Assembly: GCA_963422565.1 (NCBI GenBank)
Contig: OY730228.1
Coordinates: 2,728,001 to 2,792,000, forward strand
Source: G963422565 sp963422565
GTDB lineage: Bacteria > Pseudomonadota > Alphaproteobacteria > MPNO01
DNA: 64,000 nt
Direction: 5' to 3'
Shown one piece after another: positions 19,319 through 28,000 of this stretch. The notes under the pieces are model-generated. The model saw only the letters and a program-made list of their open reading frames with translations. It was not told the DNA's origin and did no database searches. How positions within the stretch are numbered: the stretch's first letter is position 1; every line of letters starts with the position of its first letter. Position numbers and translations under genes: made by a program.

Positions 19319-20215
19319 ATGAGCGAAGCGGGGATCCCGTTCGCGAAGGACATGCGCTTCTCCTACGGAGCGGCCGCGGACGTGGCGCCCGGCGTGCGCC
19401 GCATCGTCGCGAACAACCCGAGCCCGTTCACCTTCCACGGCACCAACACCTATATCGTCGGGCGGGGCGAGGCGGCGATCATCGACCCCGGCCCCGAGGA
19501 CGCGGAGCATCTCGAGGCGATCCGGCGCGCCCTCGTCGGCGAGCGGGTGAGCCATGTCGTCGTCACCCATACCCATATCGACCATTCGCCGGGGAGTCGG
19601 GCCGTGGCCGAGGCGTTCGGCGCGCCGATCGTCGGCGCCCTGCCGGTACCGCCCGCGGCCGGCGCGTCGCCGATCGAGGCGGCGGACCACGCGTTCTCTC
19701 CCGATATCCCGCTCGGCGACGGCGATGTCCTCGCCGGGCCGGGCTGGACCCTGACTGCGGTCTTCACCCCGGGCCACATGTCCAACCATTTCTGCCTCGC
19801 CCTGGCGGAGGGCGACATCCTGTTCAGCGGCGACCATGTGATGGGGTGGAACACGACAATCGTATCGCCGCCCGACGGCAACATGACCGACTATCTGCGA
19901 AGCCTCGAGATCTGCATCGCCCGCAGCGATTCGCTCTACCTGCCCGGGCATGGGCCGCCGATCGCCCGCCCGCGCCCCTTCGTCCGCGCCTATCTCGGCC
20001 ACCGGCGCATGCGCGAGGGCCAGATCCTGCGGGCGCTGGAGGACGGGCTGCACGGAGTCCCCGAGATCGTCGCCCGGCTCTACGCCCATCTGCCGGAGAG
20101 GATGCACTGGGCGGCCGGCCGTTCGGTGCTGGCCCATCTCGAACATCTGGTCGCCGGCGGCCGGGCCGCCGCCGACGGGCCGGTCACCGCCGAGACGCGC
20201 TATCGCCGTGTCTGA
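19319..20215 (+). CDS. Metallo-beta-lactamase fold hydrolase (LACTB2-like)
   Basis: A 298-residue MBL-fold protein. The metal-binding signature THTHIDH gives His84, His86, Asp88 and His89; further ligands are the His in FTPGHMSNH and the Asp in LFSGDHVMGW. The order and the C-terminal helical domain resemble the LACTB2/YycJ-like hydrolases (endoribonuclease or thioester hydrolase activity is known in the family). The substrate cannot be told. It lies 31 bases after mrp and overlaps the following permease gene by eight bases. Confidence 0.85.
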   Translation: MSEAGIPFAKDMRFSYGAAADVAPGVRRIVANNPSPFTFHGTNTYIVGRGEAAIIDPGPEDAEHLEAIRRALVGERVSHVVVTHTHIDHSPGSRAVAEAFGAPIVGALPVPPAAGASPIEAADHAFSPDIPLGDGDVLAGPGWTLTAVFTPGHMSNHFCLALAEGDILFSGDHVMGWNTTIVSPPDGNMTDYLRSLEICIARSDSLYLPGHGPPIARPRPFVRAYLGHRRMREGQILRALEDGLHGVPEIVARLYAHLPERMHWAAGRSVLAHLEHLVAGGRAAADGPVTAETRYRRV

Positions 20216-21464
20216 CGCCGCCGCCGGAGCGCGGGGCGGCGGGCGGGCGGGCGAGCCGGAGGGTCAGTTCTACATCTTGGCGGCATCGGTCCTGTCGCTG
20301 CTGGTCGGCTCGGGCGCGATGTTCCTCGTCGTCGTCGCGCTGAAGCCGATCGCCGCCGAGTTCGGCTGGCCGCGCGCCGTCCCGTCCCTCGCGTTCTCGC
20401 TCCAGTTCGTCGGCGCCGGCCTGGGCGGCATGACGATGGGTTGGGTGCTCGACCGCCACGGGATGGGGAAGCCGGCCTTGTGCGCGGCCCTGTCGATCGG
20501 CACCGGAGCGCTGCTGATGGGCAGGATCGCCGCCGACTGGCATCTCTATCTGATCTACGGGGCGCTGTTCGGTTTCCTCGGCAGCGGCGCGCTCGCCGCG
20601 CCCTCGATGGCTAACATCGCCCGCTGGTACAACCGGCGGCGCGGCATGGCGGTGGGGATGGTCGCCGGCGGCCAGGCGCTCGCCGGAATTCTCTGGCCGC
20701 CGATCTTCGGTCATTTCATGCAGCTCCACGGCTGGCGGCAGACCGCGATGGCCTACGGCGCGTTCGCTCTCGCCGCCATGTTGCCGCTCTGCCTCGTGAT
20801 GCGCCGCCGCGCGCCGCCACCTGCCGCGCCGGCGTCCGGCGCCGCCCGGCCGCGCCGGCGTCCGGGAGCGGTCATGCCCGCGCCGCGGCTCCATGCGGTG
20901 CTGTGCGCGGCGATCATCGGCTGCTGCGTCGCCATGGCCCTGCCACTCGGCCATCTGGTATCCCATATCACCGATCTCGGCCATCCGGTCGAGTCCGCGG
21001 TCGAGGCGCTCTCCTTCATGCTCATGGCGGCGTTCTTCTCGCGCGCGGTGATGGTCGGGCTGCTCGCCGACCGCATCGGCGGGCTGGCGGCGCTGCTGGT
21101 CTTCTCCGCCGTCCAGGGGGCGATGCTGGCGGCGCTCACCCTCGTCGAGGGGCGCGCGGCGCTCTATGCTGTCTCGATTCTGTTCGGGCTCGGCTATGGC
21201 GGGATATTCCCGGTCTACGCGGTCGCGATCCGCGAGCATATGCCGGTCGCCGAGGTCGGGCGCCGCACCGGGGCGGTGTTTCTGTTCGGCGCCCTGGCGA
21301 TGGCCTTCGGAAGCTGGATCGGCGGCGTGCTGTTCGACCTGACAGGCTCCTATCTCTCGGCGTTTCTGCTCGGCGTCGCTTGCAATGCGGCCAATGTCGT
21401 CATCGTCGCGCTGCTAGTGGCGCGGATGCGCCTCTCATGGTCGGGACCGAGGGCGGCGGCTTGA
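20208..21464 (+). CDS. MFS transporter
   Basis: A 418-residue polytopic protein with about twelve predicted spans. Family marks include GWVLDRHGMGKP in the loop after span 2 and ARWYNRRRGMAVGMVAGGQALAG, typical of the oxalate/formate antiporter-like and monocarboxylate-type MFS groups. The start is taken as the GTG at 20208, which overlaps the stop region of the MBL gene; the next in-frame candidates fall inside the first membrane span. The substrate is unknown. Confidence 0.85.
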   Translation: MSDAAAGARGGGRAGEPEGQFYILAASVLSLLVGSGAMFLVVVALKPIAAEFGWPRAVPSLAFSLQFVGAGLGGMTMGWVLDRHGMGKPALCAALSIGTGALLMGRIAADWHLYLIYGALFGFLGSGALAAPSMANIARWYNRRRGMAVGMVAGGQALAGILWPPIFGHFMQLHGWRQTAMAYGAFALAAMLPLCLVMRRRAPPPAAPASGAARPRRRPGAVMPAPRLHAVLCAAIIGCCVAMALPLGHLVSHITDLGHPVESAVEALSFMLMAAFFSRAVMVGLLADRIGGLAALLVFSAVQGAMLAALTLVEGRAALYAVSILFGLGYGGIFPVYAVAIREHMPVAEVGRRTGAVFLFGALAMAFGSWIGGVLFDLTGSYLSAFLLGVACNAANVVIVALLVARMRLSWSGPRAAA

Positions 21465-21519
21465 CAGCTCGGCCTGCCGCGTCGATCCTTCGCGCCGACG
21501 CGGAGAGGGACCGAGCGCG

Positions 21520-21687
21520 ATGGCCAAGCCGACCACGACACTGATCAAGCTCGAGAGCAGCGCCGATACCGGCTACTTCTATGTCGCCAAGAAGAACAGC
21601 CGGACGACCACCGGAAAGCTCGCATTCCGCAAATACGATCCGATCGCGCGCAAGCACGTGGTCTTCAAGGAGACCCGGATCAAGTAG
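21520..21687 (+). CDS. rpmG: 50S ribosomal protein L33
   Basis: A 55-residue basic protein with the L33 pattern: IKLESSADTGYFYVAKKN, then the TGKLAFRKYDPIARKHVVF region. It has no cysteines, so it is the zinc-free (C-minus) form. Its last bases overlap the end of aspS on the other strand by eight bases (tail-to-tail). Confidence 0.97.
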   Translation: MAKPTTTLIKLESSADTGYFYVAKKNSRTTTGKLAFRKYDPIARKHVVFKETRIK

Positions 21688-23476
21688 CGCCGCCTGGCGC
21701 GGCGGCCGGCGGGACGGCGAGGCGGAGCGACAGCTCGCGCAGACGCTCCTCCGGTACCGGCGCGGGTGCTTGCATCATCGGGTCCTGGGCGCGCTGGTTC
21801 ATCGGGAACGGGACGATCTCCCGGATATTGGGCTCGTCGGCCAGCAGCATCACGATGCGGTCGATACCGGGCGCCGATCCGCCATGCGGCGGCGCGCCGA
21901 ACCTGAGCGCGTTCAGCATCCCGCCGAAGCGCCGCTCGACCTCGCCGCGATCGTAGCCGGCGATCTCGAAGGCCTTGTACATGATGTCGGGTCGGTGGTT
22001 GCGGATCGCGCCGCTCGACAGCTCCACTCCGTTGCAGACGATGTCGTACTGATAGGCGAGGATCTCCAGCGGGTCGCGGGTCTCGAGCGCCTCCAGCCCG
22101 CCCTGGGGCATCGAGAACGGGTTGTGGCTGAACGCGATCTGGCCGCTCTTCGGGTCGCGTTCGTACATGGGGTAGTCGGTGATCCAGCAGAACTCGAATC
22201 GATCCGCGGTGATCAGGTCGAGCGCCCCGGCGATCCGCGTCCGCGCGAGCCCGGCCAGCCGGGCGGCCGAGGCGGCTGCGCCGCAGGCGAAGAACAGCGC
22301 GTCTCCGTCGCCCACCCCGGCCACCGCGCGGAGCTGCGCCTGCCGGTCCTCGTCGAGGAAGCGCGCGATCGGCCCCTTGGCCCGCCCCTCCTCGAGGACG
22401 ATATAGCCGAGCCCGCCCGCGCCCTCGCTTCTCGCCCAGTCGTTGAGCCTGTCGAAGAAGCTGCGCGGCCGCGCCGCGGCGCCGGGCGCTGGGATCGCCC
22501 GGACCACCGCCCCGGTTTCGATCGGCCGCGCGAACAGCTTGAACCCGGTACCGCGCCACGCCTCGGTCGCGTCGGCGATCCGCAGCGGGTTCCTGAGGTC
22601 CGGCTTGTCGCTGCCGAAACGCAGCATGGCCTCGGCGTAGGGGATGCGCGGAAACGGGGCGGGGGTGACCGCGCGGCCGCCGGCGAACTCCTCGAACAGC
22701 CCGCCGAGGACCGGCTCGATCGTGTCGAAGACATCCTCCTGGGTGACGAAGGACATCTCGAAGTCGAGCTGATAGAACTCGCCCGGCGAGCGGTCGGCGC
22801 GGGCGTCCTCGTCGCGGAAGCAGGGCGCGATCTGGAAATAGCGGTCGAAGCCGGCGACCATGAGGAGCTGCTTGAACTGCTGGGGCGCCTGGGGAAGCGC
22901 ATAGAACTCGCCCGGGTGGAGGCGGCTCGGGACCAGAAAGTCGCGCGCGCCCTCCGGGCTGGAGGCGGTGAGAATGGGCGTCTGGAACTCGGTGAACCCA
23001 GCGTCGATCATGCGCCGGCGGATCGACTGCACGACCGCTGCGCGGAGCAGGATGTTACGCCGCATTCTCTCGCGCCGGAGATCGAGGAAACGGTAGCGGA
23101 GCCGGACCTCCTCGCCATAGTCGCGCTCGCTGTTGACCTCGAGCGGCAGGGAGTCGGCCGGGCCCTGGACCTCGAAGCCCTCGATCGCCACCTCGACCGC
23201 CCCGGTGGGCAGGTCGGGGTTGACGGTCTCGGCGCTGCGCGCGACGACCGGGCCGGTCACCGTCGCGACCGTCTCGATGCGCGCCGCATCGACCGCGGCG
23301 AAGGCCGGGCTGGACGATTCGATCACGCATTGAGTGATGCCGAAGCGGTCGCGGAGGTCGATGAAGAGCAGGTTGCCGTGGTCGCGCTTGCGGTGGATCC
23401 AGCCGGAGAGGCGAACGGTCCGCCCCTCATGCGCACCCCGCAACTCGCCGCAGACATGCGTGCGGTATGCGTGCAT
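21680..23476 (-). CDS. aspS: Aspartyl-tRNA synthetase (probably non-discriminating)
   Basis: A 598-residue class IIb synthetase. The N-terminal OB-fold anticodon-binding domain contains LSGWIHRKRDHGNLLFIDLRD; motif 2 is near FRDEDARADRSPGEFYQLDFEM; a GAD insertion domain fills the centre; motif 3 is the GSAPGIDRIVMLL near the C-terminus. The start MHAYRTH is the usual AspRS N-terminus. Whether it also charges tRNA-Asn depends on gatCAB, which is outside the window. Confidence 0.97.
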   Translation of the reverse strand: MHAYRTHVCGELRGAHEGRTVRLSGWIHRKRDHGNLLFIDLRDRFGITQCVIESSSPAFAAVDAARIETVATVTGPVVARSAETVNPDLPTGAVEVAIEGFEVQGPADSLPLEVNSERDYGEEVRLRYRFLDLRRERMRRNILLRAAVVQSIRRRMIDAGFTEFQTPILTASSPEGARDFLVPSRLHPGEFYALPQAPQQFKQLLMVAGFDRYFQIAPCFRDEDARADRSPGEFYQLDFEMSFVTQEDVFDTIEPVLGGLFEEFAGGRAVTPAPFPRIPYAEAMLRFGSDKPDLRNPLRIADATEAWRGTGFKLFARPIETGAVVRAIPAPGAAARPRSFFDRLNDWARSEGAGGLGYIVLEEGRAKGPIARFLDEDRQAQLRAVAGVGDGDALFFACGAAASAARLAGLARTRIAGALDLITADRFEFCWITDYPMYERDPKSGQIAFSHNPFSMPQGGLEALETRDPLEILAYQYDIVCNGVELSSGAIRNHRPDIMYKAFEIAGYDRGEVERRFGGMLNALRFGAPPHGGSAPGIDRIVMLLADEPNIREIVPFPMNQRAQDPMMQAPAPVPEERLRELSLRLAVPPAAAPGGAT

Positions 23477-23605
23477 TCTTCCGTTCCCGTCGGTGATGGA
23501 TGAGCGGTCGGCGGCGGACGAGGGCGGTGCGCCCGCACCCATAGCGGGAAGCGCCCGCCTCTCGGCCCGATATCGGCGCCGCCCGGACATTTGAGCCTCT
23601 GCACA

Positions 23606-23639
23606 GGCCCCGCGCAACCCCTTGTCCTTGCGCGGGGCC
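23606..23639. terminator. 12-bp perfect hairpin between amidase and aspS
   Basis: GGCCCCGCGCAA pairs perfectly with TTGCGCGGGGCC across a 10-base loop. It lies about 55 bases after the amidase stop on the minus strand and upstream of aspS. There is no U tract on either side, so it could be a Rho-assisted terminator, a processing site or a leader structure for aspS. Confidence 0.4.
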
Positions 23640-23694
23640 TTCGACGCCCCCGTCCCGCGCGTCGACTCCCGCCGCCCGTCCGACAGAAACGACG

Positions 23695-24978
23695 TCACCC
23701 CGTTGGCAGCCGCGCCCAGACCCAGGCGGCGTGGTCCAGCAGCGCGTCGTCGGCCCCGACCGGGGCGACGAGCTGGATGCCGACCGGCGTGCCGCCGGGT
23801 CCGCGGAAGGCCGGCAGGTTGAGACAGGGCGTGTGCATCAGCGTCCACACCCGGTTGAAGTCGGAGATCTGGACACCCACAAGGTCCCGCGACGGCTCCC
23901 CAGGCGTGCTCGGGGTCAGGATCAGGTCGATCTCGGTGAAAATCCGCATCAGCGCCCGCCGATAGGCGTCGGCGAACGCGCCGGCCTCGCGGTAGCGCGC
24001 CGCGTCGCAGCCGGCGGCGGCCTCGATCGTGTCTCGGATCCAGCGGTTGAGCGCGCCGCGGTGATGGGCCGCCTCGAAGGCGAGCGCTTCCGCGCCCTCG
24101 ACGGTGGAGACCACCCGGAACGCCTCCTCGATCTCGTCGAACCCGTCGGGGAGGTCGATGTCGATCAGACCGGCCCCGGCGGCCTCGAGCGCACGCTCCG
24201 CGTCGGCGAGCGCGGCCCGAGTCGCGGGCTCGGCAGCCTCCCAGCGCGGCGTCCGGCAGAGTCCGATGCGGGGCGCCGGTCGGGCGGCGTCCGGATCCGC
24301 CCGCGCCGCGCCGCCATACGCCGCGCGCACGAGAACGAGGTCGGCGACCGAGCGGGCGAAGACGCCGATCGTGTCCAGGCTCGGCCGCAGATGGCGCAGC
24401 CCCGCACGGTCGATGCCGTCCAAGCTTGCCTTGTAGCCGAACACCCCGCAAAAGGCGGCCGGAACGATCGTCGAGCCGCCGGTCTGGCTGCCGAGCGCGA
24501 GCGGCACCATATGGTCGGCGACCGCCGCTGCCGAGCCCGAGGACGAGACCCCCGGCGACCGGTCGGGCGCCCGCGGGTTGACGACGCCGACTGGAACCGG
24601 GCTCGCGAACTCGGTGGTGACGGTCTTGCCGAGGATCACCGCGCCGGCCGCGCGCAGCGCCGCGACGCAGGCCGAATCGGCGTCGGGGCGGTGGCCGCGA
24701 TGGATGGCCGAGCCGTATTCGGTTGGCATGTCGCGGGTGTCGAAGATGTCCTTGACGCCGACCGGAACGCCGCGCAGCGGCCCGGCGCCGCTGGCGTCGG
24801 CCGCCCGCGCCTGGGCGAGGGCGCACGCGGGGTCCACATGCGCCCAGGCGCCGATCTCCGGGTCGCGCGCTTCGATCCGCGCCAGGCAGTCGGCGACCAG
24901 CGTCTCCGAGGTGATCTCGCCGGCGGCGATCGCCGCCGCCGCTTCCGCCGCGTCGAGGAGGTGGAGCGCCCCCGTCAA
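23695..24978 (-). CDS. Amidase-signature family hydrolase
   Basis: A 427-residue amidase-signature enzyme. The Ser-cisSer-Lys triad regions are readable: Lys in GVPVGVKDIFDT, the Gly/Ser-rich SSSGSAAAVA and the nucleophile segment GSQTGGS. It starts at a TTG that shares bases with the stop of the benzoate-CoA ligase gene (TTGA), so the two are translationally coupled. Given that neighbour, hydrolysis of an aromatic amide to a benzoate-type acid is a reasonable inference; GatA is unlikely because gatC and gatB are absent and the length is short. Confidence 0.85.
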   Translation of the reverse strand: MTGALHLLDAAEAAAAIAAGEITSETLVADCLARIEARDPEIGAWAHVDPACALAQARAADASGAGPLRGVPVGVKDIFDTRDMPTEYGSAIHRGHRPDADSACVAALRAAGAVILGKTVTTEFASPVPVGVVNPRAPDRSPGVSSSGSAAAVADHMVPLALGSQTGGSTIVPAAFCGVFGYKASLDGIDRAGLRHLRPSLDTIGVFARSVADLVLVRAAYGGAARADPDAARPAPRIGLCRTPRWEAAEPATRAALADAERALEAAGAGLIDIDLPDGFDEIEEAFRVVSTVEGAEALAFEAAHHRGALNRWIRDTIEAAAGCDAARYREAGAFADAYRRALMRIFTEIDLILTPSTPGEPSRDLVGVQISDFNRVWTLMHTPCLNLPAFRGPGGTPVGIQLVAPVGADDALLDHAAWVWARLPTG

Positions 24979-26558
24979 GACGCCGGCCGGCGGAGGCGGA
25001 AGCGCTGGATCTTGCCGGTCGCGGTCTTGGGCAGACCGTCGACGAAATTGATCCAGCGCGGATATTTGTAGCGGGCGAGCCCGGTCTTGCAGTGATCGAG
25101 CAGCGCGCCGGCCAGCGTCTCCCCGGCATCGGCGGCGTCGTTGAGAACCACGAAGGCCTCGGGCTTCATCAGCCCGTCGGCGTCGGCCCGGCCGACCACC
25201 GCGGCCTCGAGCACCCGGGGGTGCTCGATTAGCCGCGCCTCGATCTCCGCCGGCGAGCACCAGATGCCGCCGACCTTGATCATGTCGTCGGACCGGCCGC
25301 AGAAGACGAACCAGCCGTCCTCGTCCCGGATGTAGGTGTCGCCGGTGTCGAGCCAGTCGCCCTTCATGGTCCGGGCCGTCTTCTCGGGCTGGTTCCAGTA
25401 CATCGCGGCGTTCGAGAGCCCCGCGACCATTAGCCGGCCGGCTGTGCCGTCCGCGACGTCGGCGCCGTCCTCACCGGCGATCCGCGTCCGGTAGCCCGGC
25501 ACCACCCGGCCCGAGCTGCCCGGCCGGTGCGCTTCGGGCGTGTTGCTGATGAAGATATGGGTCGCCTCGGTCGAGCCGATGCCGTCCAGCGGCGGTATCC
25601 CGGTCCTCTCCTGCCAGCGCCGGAAGATATCGGGCGGCAGCGTTTCGCCGGCGGAGATGCACATGCGGAGCGAGGACAGGTCGCGCGGCGTCGCCTCGAG
25701 CGCGCGAAGCTGCGCCGCGTAGAGCGTCGGCACGCCGAAATAGACGCTCGGGCGGTGCGCCTCGATCACGTCGAAGGTCATCTCGGGCGATGGCACCCGG
25801 TCGCTGAGCACCGCCGAGCCGCCGACCCAGAGCGGGAAGTTCATCGAATTGCCGAGCCCGTAGGCGAAGAACAGCTTGGCTGCCGAGAAGCAGACATCGT
25901 CCTCGCGGAGCCCGATCGCGCCCGCCGCGTAATGCTCGGCATTGATCGGGATATCGCGCTGGCGGTGCACGACCCCCTTGGGCCTGCCGGTCGAGCCCGA
26001 GGAATAGAGCCAGAAGCAGGGGCTCTCGGGGGTGGAGGGGACCGCCTCGAGCGCCGGCGCGGCGGCATCCCGGAGCGCCTGGAACCCGCCGTCGCCCTCG
26101 GTGGTCAGGGCGGCTCGCGGCCCCGGCCGGGCGGCGGCCAGCGCCGGCGCGACCTCGGCCGCGTATTCGGGCGAGTAGACGACCGCGGCGGCGCCCGAAT
26201 CCTCGAACATGTACCGGTAGTCGCCGGCCCGGAGCAGGGTGTTGACCGGCACCGGCAGGATGCCCGCCTTGACCGCCCCGTAGAACAGGCTCACGAAGTC
26301 GGGGCAGTCCTTGACGACCATGATCAGCCGGTCGCCCGATCCGAGCCCGAGCCCGCGCAGCGCGTTGCCGGCGCGGTTCGCCTCCTCGGCGAGCCCGTCA
26401 TAGGTGAGCGAACGCTTGGGGCCGACCAGGACGATCTTCCCGGCGCGTCCCTCGTCGAGATGGCGGTCGACCATCTCGACCGCGAGGTTGAAGCGGTCGG
26501 GGAAAGCGAGGCGTGCCGGGGCGTCGCCCCGGTCGACCCGGATACGCCCGACGCTCAT
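24975..26558 (-). CDS. bclA: Benzoate-CoA ligase
   Basis: A 527-residue AMP-forming ligase of the benzoate-CoA ligase family. It begins with a short N-terminus followed by FPDRFNLAVEMVDRHLDEGR, has the P-loop-like YSSGSTGRPKGV, the GIGSTEATHIFISN segment typical of this family, and the C-terminal TGDTYIRDEDGWFVFCGRSDDMIKVGG and catalytic Lys in LPKTATGKIQRF. It makes benzoyl-CoA, the substrate of BoxAB. It lies 12 bases after boxB. Confidence 0.92.
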   Translation of the reverse strand: MSVGRIRVDRGDAPARLAFPDRFNLAVEMVDRHLDEGRAGKIVLVGPKRSLTYDGLAEEANRAGNALRGLGLGSGDRLIMVVKDCPDFVSLFYGAVKAGILPVPVNTLLRAGDYRYMFEDSGAAAVVYSPEYAAEVAPALAAARPGPRAALTTEGDGGFQALRDAAAPALEAVPSTPESPCFWLYSSGSTGRPKGVVHRQRDIPINAEHYAAGAIGLREDDVCFSAAKLFFAYGLGNSMNFPLWVGGSAVLSDRVPSPEMTFDVIEAHRPSVYFGVPTLYAAQLRALEATPRDLSSLRMCISAGETLPPDIFRRWQERTGIPPLDGIGSTEATHIFISNTPEAHRPGSSGRVVPGYRTRIAGEDGADVADGTAGRLMVAGLSNAAMYWNQPEKTARTMKGDWLDTGDTYIRDEDGWFVFCGRSDDMIKVGGIWCSPAEIEARLIEHPRVLEAAVVGRADADGLMKPEAFVVLNDAADAGETLAGALLDHCKTGLARYKYPRWINFVDGLPKTATGKIQRFRLRRPAS

Positions 26559-26570
26559 CCCCCGCGGCCC

Positions 26571-27998
26571 TCAGTTGAAGCGTACATATTCGAAGCTGCC
26601 CGGGTCCTCGTGATTGATGCCGCGCGCCGGCGGCGCCACCCAGCCCGCGATCCTGCCCGGCTCGACCACCCGCCGCATCAGGCTCTGCACATAGGCGCGG
26701 TCCTCCTCGTTCGGCATCCAGTTGCCGACGCTGCGGGTCCATTCGGCCTCGGAGACGATCTTGCCCGCGGGCGAGACCTTGTAGTCGGCGAATTGGCCGA
26801 TCCGGCGGTTGAAGCCGCGATGGGGCAGCTTGAACCGGAAGTCGATGCCGGCGCGCTTGATATCGCGGTTCCACCGGCTCATGCCGCGTTGGCAGTCCTT
26901 GATGTAGTCGTCGCGCAGCCGCTCGTTGACGGCGTTGAGCGCCGGCCGGTCGTGGGTAACGATCTCGTCGCCCGCGACCGCCTCGACCGGCCAGCTATCC
27001 GAATGCAGCCGGTGGTCGTCCTCGATCATCTCCTCCTGGAACCGTCCCTTGAGGCTCTGGGTGAAGTAGTTGGCGGCGTTGGTCGAGAGCTCCTGGCCGA
27101 ACAGGTCCAGCGACACGCTGAAATGGAAGTTCATGAATTTCTGGAGCGTCGGCAGATCGACCACCCCGGCGCCGCGCAGCCGCTCGGGATCGTCGGTCCG
27201 GAGCTCGTTCATCACCTGGCAGGTGCGCTCGATGACGCGGCCAACCCCGGTCTCGCCGATGAACATGTGGTGGCCCTCCTCGGTCAGCATGAACTGACAG
27301 GTGCGGGCCAGCGGATCGAACCCGGACTCGGCGAGCGAGGCAAGCTGGTACTTGCCGTCGCGGTCGGTGAAATAGGTGAACATGAAGAAGCTCAGCCAGT
27401 CCGGCGTCTTCTCGTTGAAGGCGCCGAGGATGCGCGGCCGGTCGGGGTCGCCCGAATGGCGCTCGAGCATGGCCTCGGCCTCCTCGCGCCCGTCGCGGCC
27501 GAAGAAGGCGTGGAGCAGATAGACCATCGCCCACAGATGGCGGCCCTCCTCGACGTTGACCTGGAAGATGTTGCGCAGGTCGTAGAGCGAGGGCGCGGTC
27601 AGCCCGAGGCGGCGCTGCTGCTCGACCGAGGCGGGCTCGGTGTCGCCTTGGGTGACGATGAGGCGGCGCAGCGTCGAGCGGTATTCGCCCGGCACCTCCT
27701 GCCATACGTTCTCGCCCTTATGCTCGCCGAAGGCGATCTTCTTGTCGGGGATCTCGGGGTTGACGAAAATCCCCCAGCGGTATTCCGGCATCTTGACGAA
27801 GTCGTAATGCGCCCAGCCTTCGGGCTCGACGCTGATCGCGGTGCGCAGATAGATGTCGAAATTCCTGCTGCCCTCGGGCCCCAGATCGCCCCACCAGTCG
27901 AGGAAGCGCGGCTGCCAGTTCTCCAGCGCGCGCTGAAGCCGGCGGTTGCCGTCGAGACCGACATTGTTGGGGATGCGCGTGTTGTAGTCGATCGCCAT
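26571..27998 (-). CDS. boxB: Benzoyl-CoA 2,3-epoxidase subunit B
   Basis: A 475-residue di-iron oxygenase that epoxidises the benzoyl-CoA ring. The sequence shows the BoxB N-terminus IDYNTRIPNNVGL, the WGIFVNPEIPDKKI region and iron-ligand helices including LTEEGHHMFIGE and ...EEMIEDDHRLHSDSWP. Its reductase partner BoxA is not in the window, so electrons must come from a distant boxA or another reductase. It starts two bases after boxC. Confidence 0.95.
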   Translation of the reverse strand: MAIDYNTRIPNNVGLDGNRRLQRALENWQPRFLDWWGDLGPEGSRNFDIYLRTAISVEPEGWAHYDFVKMPEYRWGIFVNPEIPDKKIAFGEHKGENVWQEVPGEYRSTLRRLIVTQGDTEPASVEQQRRLGLTAPSLYDLRNIFQVNVEEGRHLWAMVYLLHAFFGRDGREEAEAMLERHSGDPDRPRILGAFNEKTPDWLSFFMFTYFTDRDGKYQLASLAESGFDPLARTCQFMLTEEGHHMFIGETGVGRVIERTCQVMNELRTDDPERLRGAGVVDLPTLQKFMNFHFSVSLDLFGQELSTNAANYFTQSLKGRFQEEMIEDDHRLHSDSWPVEAVAGDEIVTHDRPALNAVNERLRDDYIKDCQRGMSRWNRDIKRAGIDFRFKLPHRGFNRRIGQFADYKVSPAGKIVSEAEWTRSVGNWMPNEEDRAYVQSLMRRVVEPGRIAGWVAPPARGINHEDPGSFEYVRFN

Positions 27999-28000
27999 CG

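Noticed and set aside
23606..23639. Classical intrinsic terminator at the 12-bp hairpin
   Set aside because: No U tract on either side; kept only as a terminator-like hairpin.
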